Shown here one piece after another: positions 27,001 to 39,400 of a stretch of 54,515 nt of DNA; within the stretch, counting starts at the first letter, position 1, and each line of letters starts with the position of its first letter. The stretch lies in IMG/VR virus record IMGVR_UViG_3300010885_005167, positions 1-54,515 of that record. One strand, 5' to 3'. The translations under genes and the position numbers were made by a program. Below the pieces are notes generated by a model that did no database searches, had not been told where the DNA came from, and saw nothing but the letters and a program-made list of their open reading frames with translations. This stretch comes from a virus.

Positions 27001-27436
27001 CAAAGCCATTAGTGATGAAATTGTATTTCATCCTGTACAGTATAAAATATTATTTGGATCTAATGCCAATGTTAATTTACAAGCAAAATTTAAAGCAGTT
27101 AAAAATCCTGATAAAATTACAACTGATAACTATATAAAAACACAAATACTTGCAGCGATCAATGATTTCTTTGCATTAGAAAATTGGGAATTTGGACAAA
27201 GTTTTCACTTCAGTGAACTATCAACTTATATTATGAATGTACTTACTCCGTATATTACTAACTTTATTATTGTGCCTGTGGCAAATAATGGATTTGGAAG
27301 TTTGTATGAAGTGGCATGTTTATCAAATGAATTGTTTATAAGCGGAGCAACAATCGGCGACATTGAAGTTATTGATGCAATTACCGCATCTCAATTAAAA
27401 TCTTCTTCAACAATTATAACAAACAGTGGAACCTAA
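24035..27436 (+). CDS. 6: Baseplate wedge protein gp6
   Basis: 1133 residues; T4 gp6 has 660. The N-terminal region (SEDWKKVYQSFRNADFKSYD, IDVIAYLGQNLSFRIDLNAR, ENFLETAQRRDSILRLAQLV) is a clear gp6 match, and residues ~395-450 (APQAYYTQNRMITGEDYNIAPL) belong to the conserved baseplate-J-like core. gp6 dimers form the continuous inner ring of the baseplate that reorganises on contraction. The C-terminal ~500 residues are much longer than in T4 and beta rich. The stop is one base before the ATG of the next, giant gene. Confidence 0.95.
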   Translation: MIPSTNTKLLVSEDWKKVYQSFRNADFKSYDFETLRRTMISYLQEKYPEEFNDFIDSSEYIALIDVIAYLGQNLSFRIDLNARENFLETAQRRDSILRLAQLVSYNPKRNVPASGFLKLTAVATSDTVYDSNGTNLANTVIGWNDPTNPDWYQQFINIINSAMSTNFGNPTNRATIDAVLTEQYKINSSSVDVPAFSFSKSINGTSMNFEVVSSTFDDQTYVYESPPTPASAFGITYKNDNQGSSSANTGFFTHFKQGSLNVARFSLDNPVPNEIVGINTPNINNTDTWLWQLDKNGNFSTLWTPVSSLIGNNVIYNSINKSVRSIYNVNTRENDQIDLTFADGVFGELPSGSFRFFYRQSNGLTYVIKPEQMSGVSVSIPYVNALGQNHTLQMTLSLQYTVTNSSGPETNASIQLKAPQAYYTQNRMITGEDYNIAPLTAGSDILKIKSVNRISSGLSKYFDLSDVSGRYSKTNIFANDGILYKEDKTNIFEFEFSSRNQVLAVVKNQINPIVSSPLLRSFYIDQFPRISLTSINSITWNQTNVISEESRGYFKVAGIPSAVSVFADNNLKYIVPGSIIKFVAPLKNNTTPQYFDQKNALKTVPLSGVIPNGGRPYIWATVKQVIGDGSNYGIGNLSDGTGPVIFSTRVPQGAIPSEIIYKYNSILSYAIETEIANICMTRRNFGLTIDNTTRDWQFILNSNLNLTNPFSLFNQFDSTDQGKDSSWLFSFVWTGRSYVVKYRTTDYLFESELETAFFNDASTVNYDFSTNTVIKDKIVVLSINSTTATNTIGLGYDHTWQIDGPVVEPDGYIEPTKVKVSFYDETNTGQILDPNSFDEIVGDQYIYFEKNSDSTRYVLSAADILPFSTDTDFYAYKTANPTNFGSLFYFYDPAINVVKYWSTATASLIYTDQYIGKIGRSDIKFHYQHNSGNERRIDPSKSNIIDIYVLTNTYNSNIRSWLLGNISTEPLPPTSQSLGQNYLSALTPIKAISDEIVFHPVQYKILFGSNANVNLQAKFKAVKNPDKITTDNYIKTQILAAINDFFALENWEFGQSFHFSELSTYIMNVLTPYITNFIIVPVANNGFGSLYEVACLSNELFISGATIGDIEVIDAITASQLKSSSTIITNSGT

Positions 27437-27437
27437 C

Positions 27438-30400
27438 ATGGCGGATAACAAAAAATCAGTTAACCTTTTACCTGAGTATTTAAAAACTGATAAGAATTCA
27501 AAATTCTTATCTGGTACACTTGATCCTCTAATACAAACGCCTCAGTTAGAACGTATTGACGGATTTGTTGGTTCAAAAATATCTCCAAATTATGATCCTA
27601 CTACTGATTTTTATATCAATGAAGATTCTAATTTAAGAACTAATTATTCTTTAGAGCCTGCATTAGTTTTTAAAGATAAGGAATCTAACATTACTGATGT
27701 AGTTTCGTTTGATGATATTATTAATGAACTTGAAATTCAAGGTGCTAAAACTAATAATCTTGATAGACTATTTAGATCAAAAATTTATTCATATGATCCT
27801 TACATAGACTGGGACAAACTAGTAAACTATAATCAATACTATTGGTTAGTGAACGGACCTGATTCAATTTTAATAGATTCAGCTGTTAATGTTGACACTG
27901 ATATTATTGGCATGGAATCATATACAATGCCTAATGGTTACGATTTATCTAATGGCATGAAAATTAAATTTTCTCTACAGACCATAACAACTGCTTCTCA
28001 AAATAAAGAATTTTACGTTGAAGGTGTAGGTACCAGTATCAAGTTGGTCGCGGTAGATCTTCTACAGGTAAACGATTCAGTATCGTATATTTACAATGAA
28101 ACATTTGATAGTGATGCATTTGATAGCTACCCATTTGACGGCGATAGTAAGCTACCAACTCTTCCTGAGTATGTAACAATTAATAGATCTAGCAATGATC
28201 TAAATCCATGGTCTCGTTATAATCGTTGGTTCCACGGTGAAATTATTCGTATCACTTCAGAGATTAATAATCAGACAACTGTTTATCCTGTAACTTTAAA
28301 AGCAAAAAGACCAATTGTTGAATTTAAACCTAATTTGCAATTGTATAATTTTGGTATTGAAGGGATTGAAAATATTGATTTAATTGATACAAATACAGTA
28401 AATGTTTTTTCTGATGTAAATGGAACTGTTGGATACTATGTAGATCAAGTATTGCTTGAACAAGGACAACGAGTAGTGTTTAATGCTGCTGGAGATCCTA
28501 GTGTCCGAGAAAAAATTTATCAAGTAAATTATATTAATAATATTCTAACTCTAGAAGAAGTTGGAACAGCATTGGATCAAAATTCAATGTCGGTTAATTA
28601 CGGATTACTAAATCAAGGAACAAGCTGGCATTACAATGCAAGTACTTCTAAATGGGTTGGTTCACAACAAAGAACCCATATAAATCAAGCACCATTGTTT
28701 GATATTTTTGATAGTAATAATGATAGTTTTGGAAATAAAGAGCCTGGTAGTTCTAATTTTATTGGATCAAAAATATTTGGATACGATGTTGGAACAGGCA
28801 CGGCTGATAGTGTTTTGGGATTTCCATTAAAGTATCAAAATAGCGTAGGTGTTGGTAGTTACTTGTTTAAGAATTACTTTATGTCCGATGTTGTTAATAT
28901 CACTACTAATGGTGTAAGTTCTAATTCTACTACTGGAATTGGATATTTTAAAATTAATATACCGTATGGTACTACACAGTATCCTAATGTTTGGCAATCT
29001 TCTGTGGATAATCCAATTCCAGTCGTTGAAATACAAACAGTTATTAACAGTACTAGCACGTTAAAAATTTCTTCCTTTAATCAATTAGATAGTCTTTCAG
29101 TATCGGCGTTGATTAATAATTCTTATGCTGCTGTAACTATTAATACGGCTACACTAACTGTAACATTTGATAAGACTCTTAAAATAAATGATGTAGTGTC
29201 ATTAGAAATAGTTACTAATTCTATTCCTAACAGTAATGGATTTTATAAGACTCCTCTAAGTCTAACTAATAATCCTTTAAATGGACCTATTACTGATATG
29301 ACCTTAAGTGAACTTGAAAATCACTTATTGACTATGGTTAATCGTATTGATAATTTTTCTGGAGTATTTCCTGGAACTAGTAATTTACGAGACTTATCTG
29401 ATTATACAAAGTTTGGAACACGACTAATTATTAATTCTAATCCAATCGCATTTGCTCAAATGTTCCTTGGAAAGAAAGAACACAATGTAGTTGATGCACT
29501 TAGGTTAGCGGCTGATCAATACAATCAATTTAAAATGAATCTATTAAGAGTTATTGCCAAAATTGATAGCAATGTCTCTCCTGCGGCTGCTCTTGATATT
29601 GCATTACTTGAAATTAATGCTAGTAAAAATTCTTATTCTTCCTACTACAGATCTGACATGTTAGGGTATGGAGGTAATAAAGTTGTACGTTCAAGCACAG
29701 TTACTAATGTTAATATAGTTACATATCCAATCGGCAATGATTTTGACCTTACCTCATTAAGTTTTAAATCTGTATTAGTTTATGTTAATGATGAGCAGTT
29801 AGCAGTAGGCGAAGATTATACTGTTTTACATAATGAAATAACTTTTACCAATTTATTATCACTTGGGGATGTTATAGATATTTGTTATTATCCAGATACT
29901 TTAGGTTCGTTTGTTCCTGCAACTCCTAGTAAATTGGGATTATATCCTGCATATGCTCCTGCAATTTATTTTGATAGTTCTTATATAGGTAACGATGTAA
30001 ATGTTATTCAAGGGCATGACGGAAGTATATTACCAGCATACAATGATTATAGAGATGCTATAATACTTGAATTTGAAAAACGTGTTTACAATAATATAAA
30101 AGTATCATACGATGCAACGGTATTTGATGTTAATGCTGTTATTCCCGGCGCATTTAGAAAAGACAAGTATGTTTTATCAGATGCAACCGATATCCTAACA
30201 AAAGATTTTATTAAATGGACAGGAACATATAATATTGATGCATATACCAATAATTCTTTTGATGAAGGAAATCCGTTTTCTTGGAATTATAAAGGTAGTG
30301 TTGGACAATTAGGAAACACTGTGCCTGGCCACTGGAGAGGTATTTACAAATATTTCTATGACACTGATCGTCCACATACCCATCCTTGGGAGATGCTTGG

Positions 30401-33400
30401 TTACTCTTCTAAACCATCATGGTGGGATACTTATTATAGTTGGACAGACAATGCTAAAAGATCTGCTTTAATATCTGCAATTATTAATGGAAAAACTAAC
30501 GAACCACCGTCCATTAAGGTTAACCGTAATTATGCTCGTTCTTTATTTTTATATATTGTTCCAGTTGATAATTCTGGAAATTTAAAAGATCCTGCATCGT
30601 TCTTAGTAAGTGCAAATGGATATACTGAAAAAACATCTAAGTGGGTATTTGGTGATCAAGGCCCTGCAGAAACAGCATGGAGAAAAAGTAGCTACTGGCC
30701 ATTTGCATTGAATGCAGCCGCTGCATTACTTGATCCTTGTACCTATACATCAACAATGTATGATACCAGTAGAACACAATTAAATCAATTAGGTCAAATA
30801 AATTACCTAACTGACGATCTTTATTTAAATCTTAATAAACTTCTAATAGAAGGTCCTGTACAAACAGCTGGGTTTGGTGTATACATTGTTGAAAAAGGTT
30901 TACAAAAAGATTTAAATTATCGAGATACGTTGAATCAAGATTTTGATTATCTTGATTTTAATTTATTCCATAAGGTAGGTGGATTTGTTAGTAAGGATAA
31001 ATTACAAATTCTTATTGATTCAATTGATCCATTATCGCAAGCTCAGGGTGTAGTACTACCACCAGAAGATTATACATTATTATTAAATGTAAGTAATCCA
31101 ATTAAATCAGCTAGCATATCGGGTGTCATTGTACAAAAATTTGAAGGCAAATTTATTGTTAAAGGATATGATAAAATTAATCCTTATTTTGAAATTCTTA
31201 ATCCAATAAGTTTAAACTCAGCAGGTGCCCTGTCTGTTGGCGGAAAATCTGAACAATTTACTGAATGGGCCAGTGTAGTTAATAATGGAAATAGTGGACT
31301 TAGCTCTATTGACATTACCTCTACACAATCAAATACAACACGGTATTATAAACCAGGACAACTTGTACGATATAATGGAACATTTTATAGAGTAAAAGTT
31401 GGTCACACAGCACAGTCTACATTTAACCTTGCATTATTCTATCCATTGCCATCATTGCCAGTTACTGGTGGTGCCACAGTACAATTGCCATCAAGATTTG
31501 AAACAACTGTAACTAAAGTTCCTTATGGAACAAGCTACACATCTGTACAACAAGTATACGATATGTTACTTGGTTATGGTGCATATCTCAAAAGTCAGGG
31601 ATTTATATTTGATGAATTTAATACGGATTTAAATGAAATTATAGATTGGAAATTTACTGGAAAAGAATTCTTATACTGGTCTACACAAAATTGGGCCGAC
31701 GGTAACTTAATTACATTAAGTCCATTTGCAGATTATTTAAAATATTCTTTTGCGGATTCAATTGTTGATAATATTTCTACGGGAAAATATGAATATAGTT
31801 TGCTAAAAGCAGATGGAAAATCATTTCCTATTGATAAATTTAGATTAGCACGAGAAGACGGCGTATGCACTATTACAGCAGTTGATACCCAGGAAGGTAT
31901 ATTTTTTGCAACATTGAATTCTGTACAAAAAGAACATGGAATGGTCTTTAATAATTCTACAATATTCAACGATACAATATATGACATTGAAACTGGATAC
32001 AAACAACGAAGAATAAAACTTTCAGGATTTAGAACTTTAAATTGGAATGGCGATTTGTCCAGTCCTGGATTTGTATACGACTCGGTAGATATAGTTGATT
32101 GGAAAACATATTCAACATATCTCCCAGGTAAAGTTGTAAGATACAACGGAGCATATTACGAGTCTAATATTAAGATTGTTAATGATGCTACATTTGATTT
32201 TGTCAAGTGGACTAAACTAAACAGTAAACCAGAATCAAACTTGCTTCCTAATTTTGATTATAAAATTAATCAGTTTGAAGATTTTTATAGTTTAGATATT
32301 GATAATTTTGATTCTGCTCAACAACAGTTAGCGCAACATCTAATAGGATATACTCCACGGACATATTTAAACAATATTTTCACTAATCCAGTTAGCCAGT
32401 ATAAATTCTATCAAGGTTTCATAAGAGAAAAAGGAACTAAGAACGCAATTGACAAATTAGCTAAAGTTGGTAAATTTACTCGTCAGGGCGAAGTTTCTAT
32501 AACAGAAGACTGGGCATTTAGAACAGGAGAATACGGCGGGTTCTCAACTTATAACGAACTTGAATTTACATTGCATGAAGGAATTTCTTCTGAAAATCCA
32601 TACGCTACTAAAATAGTTAACAGTATTCCTACTGATGCAAACCCCTTACTTAATTATGTTCAGTCCGCATCGTTATTATTAACACCAAATAATTTTGATC
32701 CTACTGCATCATTTATTACATATCCTAGCACATACGATGATAATAATATAGAATTACCAATGGCAGGATATGTACGGGCCAACGATGTAACAGTTACCGC
32801 TTACAATAAAAACAGTCTCTTAGATATTGCAAATAATTCTTTAATTAAAGAAGGCGATACTATATGGCTAGGATTTTTAGAAAATGGAAGTTGGACAGTT
32901 TATCGATATGCTAAACAATCTGCTAAAATTGCTGGAGTATTTTTAAGTGCGCCAGGCGAAAGTATTACATTTACTTCTGATATCAATCACGGACTATCAG
33001 TGGGAGATATAGTTTCTGTAGTTAGATTTAATGATCAAGTAAATGGAATTTATATAGTAAGTAGTATCCCTAGGTTGGATCAATTTACTGTAGCGTCAAC
33101 TTTGGTTACTATAGTTGATGCTACCTTGTTAAGTTATGGTGCATTATTTAAATTTGAAAATGTAAGATACAATAATACAGAACAACTTGCCGGCACTAAA
33201 GATGTTTTAACAGCAAACTATGGAGAAAAAGTTTGGATTGACAGTGGTGAAGATGGAAAATGGAAAGTATACGAAAAGGTAAAAAATTATTCTACAGCGT
33301 CAAATATTTACAATACATTATCATTTCCATTAGGGCAGAAATTAGGAACCGCAATATATGCCACTGACAATTCTAATGTAGTATTAGCTTCGGCTCCTGG

Positions 33401-36400
33401 ATTTGATCCTTCAGTATTTCCTGTTGTTAAAGTTCCGGGTATTGGTAGAGTGTGGGTATACTTTAAAAACGCAATTACTGGAACGTTATCTAAACAATTT
33501 GAATATGCGTTAAACAGTATATCTAAAACTTACTGCAATATCTCAATATCTTCTGACTTTGGATACTCGTTATCATACGATACCAATAAAAAATTATATG
33601 TTGCAGGTGCACCTGCTGCAACTAATGTTAGAGGTCCTAATTCTCCAACTGGAGTAGTTACACTTAGTACAGGTGCCGGTAATGTAAGATCATTTACTTC
33701 AGAAGGTTTGGTTAAGATTAGTAGTAAAAAGACCGTAATTAATCAAGAACAAACTGAAGCAGTCTTATTAAATCCATACCCGGCCTCTAATGATAAGTTT
33801 GGACATTCTATATATGTAGCATCAACCTCGGCCACTGCATCGTCTATGTTGTTAGTTTCAGCGCCAGGGAACAATACTGGAAGGGTTCATGCCTATTCTA
33901 TTACTCGTGCTACCTTAACTGCACCAATTAGTGTTGCAGCACATTCTCAAGGAATTACCCTAGCATCACATGTGGCGTTAACTAACGGAAGTCAATTTGG
34001 ACATAAGATTGCTGGCTCTGATAGTGGTAATATTATTGCTATTAGTGCTCCAAATTATACTGCTACTAATATCACTGGTGTTGTTCAACTGTTTAACAAA
34101 AATTTAAATTGGATACAAACAATATATTCACCGTTTGGCACTACTGAGGCATTTGGAAACGAAGTTAGTGTTTCCGCAGATGGAACATATATTTTTGTTT
34201 CATCAATTAATACTAAAACAGTAGGTGAACCATACGGCAAAGTTGCTGTATATAAATTTAATGGTACAGTTGCAACGCTACATCAGATTATTAATAATCC
34301 ATTCCGTCACAACAATTTAAAATTTGGAACTGCAATCTCTATTAGTAAAGATAACGAAACTCTAGTTATAAGTGCATTAGGAATTAATGAATCTAATATA
34401 CTATATTTTGATGTTGATACTAGAACTGGTGAAACAACATTTGATGGTGGTACCACTCAATTTTCTGCACCAGTTCCTGAATCTGGTACTGTATATGTGT
34501 TTAACAATCTTGAAGGATATTTTATACCGTCAGATGAATTAACAAATTCCTATATACTAACTAGCAGTAGATACGGAGCATCTGTTGCAGCTACTAATAA
34601 TAGAATATTCATTGGAGCACCATCAACTGCGTCATCAGGATCTGATAATTCTACATTATTTCAATATGATAAAATTGACAACGGATCTAGTAGTTGGAAT
34701 CTATTAAGACAGCAAGAAGATTTAGTAGATGTATCTACTATTAATAGAATTGCGTTAATTGATTCACTTAAAGAAGAAGTGACTGAATATCTTGAAATTA
34801 TTGATCCAGTAAAAGGAAAAATTTCTGGATTGGCAGAGCAAGAATTAAAATATAGATCTGCATTTGATCCTGCTACCTATTCAATAGGATTGGCTAATAA
34901 TATTGTAGATGCTGATACCAGTTGGATTGATGAGCACGTTGGAGAACTTTGGTGGGATCTAAGTACTGTAAAATATACTTGGTACGAACAAGGCGATGAA
35001 ATTTATAGAAAAAACAATTGGGGTAAATTATTCCCAGGATCTAGTGTAGATGTTTACGAATGGGTCAAGTCTGATTTACTACCTAGTGAATGGGCTGCTC
35101 AAGCAGATACCAATAGTGGACTAACTAGTGGCATTAGTGGACAACCTAAATACCCTAATAACAGTAGCATATCAGTTAAACAATTGTTCAATAATGTAAC
35201 AAACTCATTTGAGAATGTATATTATTTCTGGGTTAAAAATAAAGTAACAGTTCCTGGTGCTAAAAATAGAAGAATTAGTAGCTATCAGGTATCTAGAATT
35301 ATTTCAGATCCTCTTACTTATGGATTGAAATTTGCTGAAATAGTATCTCCAAGCAGTATTGCATTTGCTAATATTCAAACATCATTAATTGGTAATCGTA
35401 TAAGTGTTAATATTGCATCAGATAGCGGTATGAATAATATTCCACGACATACAGAATGGATATTATTATCAGAGGGAACTGCTAACAGTGTACCAACACC
35501 GCTGTTGGAGAAAAAATTAATTGATAGTTTGTTAGGACATGATCTAAATGGGAATGCTGTACCTGATATTTTCTTAACTTCTAGAAATAGATATGGAACA
35601 GGAATACGTCCTCAACAAACTCTGTTTAAGGATAGAATTGGTGCTTTAAGAAATGTAATAGAATTTGCTAACTCAGTATTGATTAAAAATATAATAACAG
35701 CTGGAACATATAATTTTGATACATTAAATCTTCAAGAGCCATTGCCTGATCTTTATACCAGAGAATATGATTTAATAGTTGACAGTAGAGAAGTACGTAA
35801 TGCAGTTGATTCTTCATTATTTGAACAAGCAACAATTGAATGTGTTATTTCTAATGGCAAAATTGCATCAGCAACTATTGTTAATCCAGGGTATGGATAT
35901 AGTCTTGCACCATCAGTAACTATAGTTGCAGATTTGTCTGGTGCAGAATTATTAACTGAAATAAATGCAAATGGCCAAGTAGTTGCAGTAACTATTTCAA
36001 ATTCAGGTTCTGGATTTGTTAATGTTCCTCAATTAATAGTACGACCGCATACTGTTGTTATAACAACAGATGCCGAATGGCAAGGACTTTGGACCAAACA
36101 TCAATTTGATTATAATGCTCGTGATACTAATACAGATCAAGACAGCTGGTGGATTAGAATTAAAAATCAAACATACAATACTCCCCTTTATTGGAACAAT
36201 GTAGATTGGGTTGATGATACTTTTAATCAATTTAAAGATTATCAGTATGTAATTAATACCACTGAAGAAATTGCTTCGTTATATGATGTCGCAGTTGGCG
36301 ATTATGTTTATATTAAAAATTTAGGCGATGGTAACTATGCTATACTTGAAAGAGTATCCACAGAGGGAAATTTTTCACCATTCTATAATATTGTTTATAG

Positions 36401-39400
36401 AAAAGCAGGTACTATACAAATTAATGAATCAATCTGGAATTACAATAATTTAAATTATGATTACGATATTGCTACATTGGATGAAACACTTTATGATCAA
36501 ATTCCTGATTTAGAAGTATATTATATATTGCAAGCATTAAAGAATGATATATTTGTAAATGATTTAAAAATCAATTGGAATCTATTCTTCTTTGCAGCGG
36601 TAAGATATGCATTAACTGAGCAGAAACTTTTAGATTGGGCATTTAAAACTTCATTTATAAATGTTACTAATCAAGTGGGTGTATTGGATCAACGTCCTGT
36701 TTATAAATTAGATAATGAGCAATATTTTGAAGAATATGTTAGAGAAGTTAAACCTTATCATTCAAATATAAGAACTTATACTTCTAAGTATACATACCTT
36801 GATGATCTTTACGATCTAACTCTTACTGATTTTGATTTTCCAAGTCAAGCGTGGACAGATAATCATACCTACTCAGTTGGGTCTGTTATTGTTGCAGAAT
36901 CAGGTACTGGATATACTACTACTCCAGTAGTAACTATTAATGGCGGCGGACCAAATGTTACTACTACTGCCACTGCTGAAGCATATCTAAGAAGCGGTGG
37001 AGTATATAAGATATTAATTACAGACCCAGGTGCTGGTTATACTGAATTACCTTCTGTATCTATTACTGGAACCAACCTTACTAATGCTACTGCATCAGCT
37101 ATATTATTAAATCAAACAGTTAGAAAAAATACCGTTGGACTTAAATTTAATAGAGTTAGTTCCGCATCTGAAATTGGTGATCTTCAAGTTAATGATACAT
37201 TTACTTGTTCTGGTAGAGATGATAAATTTGTATTGTCTTGGTTAGCGGAACCTAATAAATTAAATATTCAACCTACATTGGATGGAAGATTAATTCTTTC
37301 CTCTGACTATACTATTGAATATTATACAGAAACATATAATGATTATTCTAAAAAATATTCAAGATTTGTTTTCTTAAATTATGTTCCTGCAAAATATCAA
37401 GTGTTTAATATTACCTATAATAAGAGTATTCAATTATATACTGCTGTAGATATGATTGAACAATTATATACAGGAACTTTTGCAATTTCATCGTTAATGA
37501 CAGGAACTGTATTCCCTGGATCTGTCGTACAAGGGTTACCTTTTAATTATTCAATTCCTTGGGATACAAACAATTCCTATGATGTTGATTCATGGAGTGA
37601 CATTGTAACAGATTATACATCTGCAAAATTAGTTGCTAATGCTACAACTGGAACAACAATTTTGTATCTTAATACTACTACTGGAATTGTTCCATGGCAA
37701 GAAATTAATTTTACAAATTATTCTACAAATGTAATTAGGAGTAATACAGTCGTTTCATCTGTAAACTCAGTTCTTAATTATATAACTATAGATAATAGTT
37801 ATTATAATATTAGATACGGTAAATCTACATCAACTAATGTTGGAACAGAGATAATATTTAAAACTATAACAGCATTCAACGGAGGTATAGTTGAAGGTGA
37901 TAGAATCACTGTTGACGGTATTGACGACTATGGATTTAATGGCACCTATCAAGTATCGTCTATTATTGACATTGATAGATTTGCTGTAATTTCCACTGTA
38001 GAACTTTCTACAACAACTACATATCCGTCAGCAGCATCGTCAGCAACTTTATTTTCAGTATTAGAAAATATTGAAACAAACGGCATATACATTGATCGTA
38101 TTGTAGATAGATTTAGTTACAATACCGAATCGTTTGTAGTAGATACGCAATATGCATATGATGATGTTTCTAAAATTGTAATATTTAAAGACGGGTTATT
38201 AGCACCTATGCTAACTGGTATTCCAATAATTGGACCATATCCAGCACAGGAATATTATAGAGCAGTAAAATCTAGCAATGGCAGATTAGTATTAGAATTT
38301 TATCAAATGACAGATGCTTATTACGATCTTGATATTAATCTATACAGTGATCCAACAATTGAATTTTGGAATACAGCCGGTATAATTGCTGGATTGTCAA
38401 CTACTACAACTGTAATTTCTAGCACATTTAATGTAGACCCAGTTAATTATACATTAGATGGAGATTCTTTCTTAAATGTTAGATCTGGATATGCTCCAGA
38501 AGAAGCAGTAAACGGAACAGTATTAGATAGTTTAGGTATTAATGTTTATACTAAGGGTGAAGATTCAACCGCATTAGTTTATTCAGGATCGTTCTTAGTT
38601 ACTCCTAACGATACTAGCGAGGCATTGACTATTCCATGGGCATACGCAGGTATTATGGTACACTTCAATGGAGAAAAGTTTACACAGGTAGCTAATCAAA
38701 CCGAATTCACTTTATCTACACAATTCTATATGGTTGGAAACACTATTCACATGGCACCTCAAACAGTAACAGGTCGTGCTGGATTTACTGCAATATCTAT
38801 TGGCGGCGACTATTCCGTAATTGATGGTAACATGGTAACAGTTAATAATTCAAGTCTAGTAATTGTGGAAAGTTTAGCAAGCATACGTGATATAAAGAAA
38901 GTGTATGTTTTAATTGATGGGCAAGAAGTTGGAGAAATTTTTACACCTATTGAGTTGGCAGATGGAACCGGCCGTGCATCGGTAGTTGTTACGGGGCTTA
39001 ATCCAACTCGTACTCATACAGTTGAAGTATGGTTCTTCCAGTCAGATTATACCAACTTCAATAGAGTACACGAAGAAATCTTTACAGTGAGCGGATCAAC
39101 TGTTGAATTGTTAGTTGCACCAAAAAAATCAGAACCTGTAAGTGCTCAAGTAATTGTTGAACAAAACGGACTAAGATTAACTCCTCCAGCAGTTAGCTAT
39201 TACAAAGTGGAAAATAATCAACGTATATATAAAGTAGATAATAAACATGTCCGTGATCCTAACACTTATACTGCTAATGATGTATCTGTATATGTTAACG
39301 GTGTTACATTACGCCCTGGATTTGAATATGTATTAAATGAATCTAATAATACTATTACTATTGTTCAGGGATTGTTAAGAAATGGAGATGTAATTGCAGT

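Noticed and set aside
27426-27437. Upstream GTG start for the giant gene
   Set aside because: It lies inside the gp6 coding end; the ATG at 27438 right after the gp6 stop is the simpler start.
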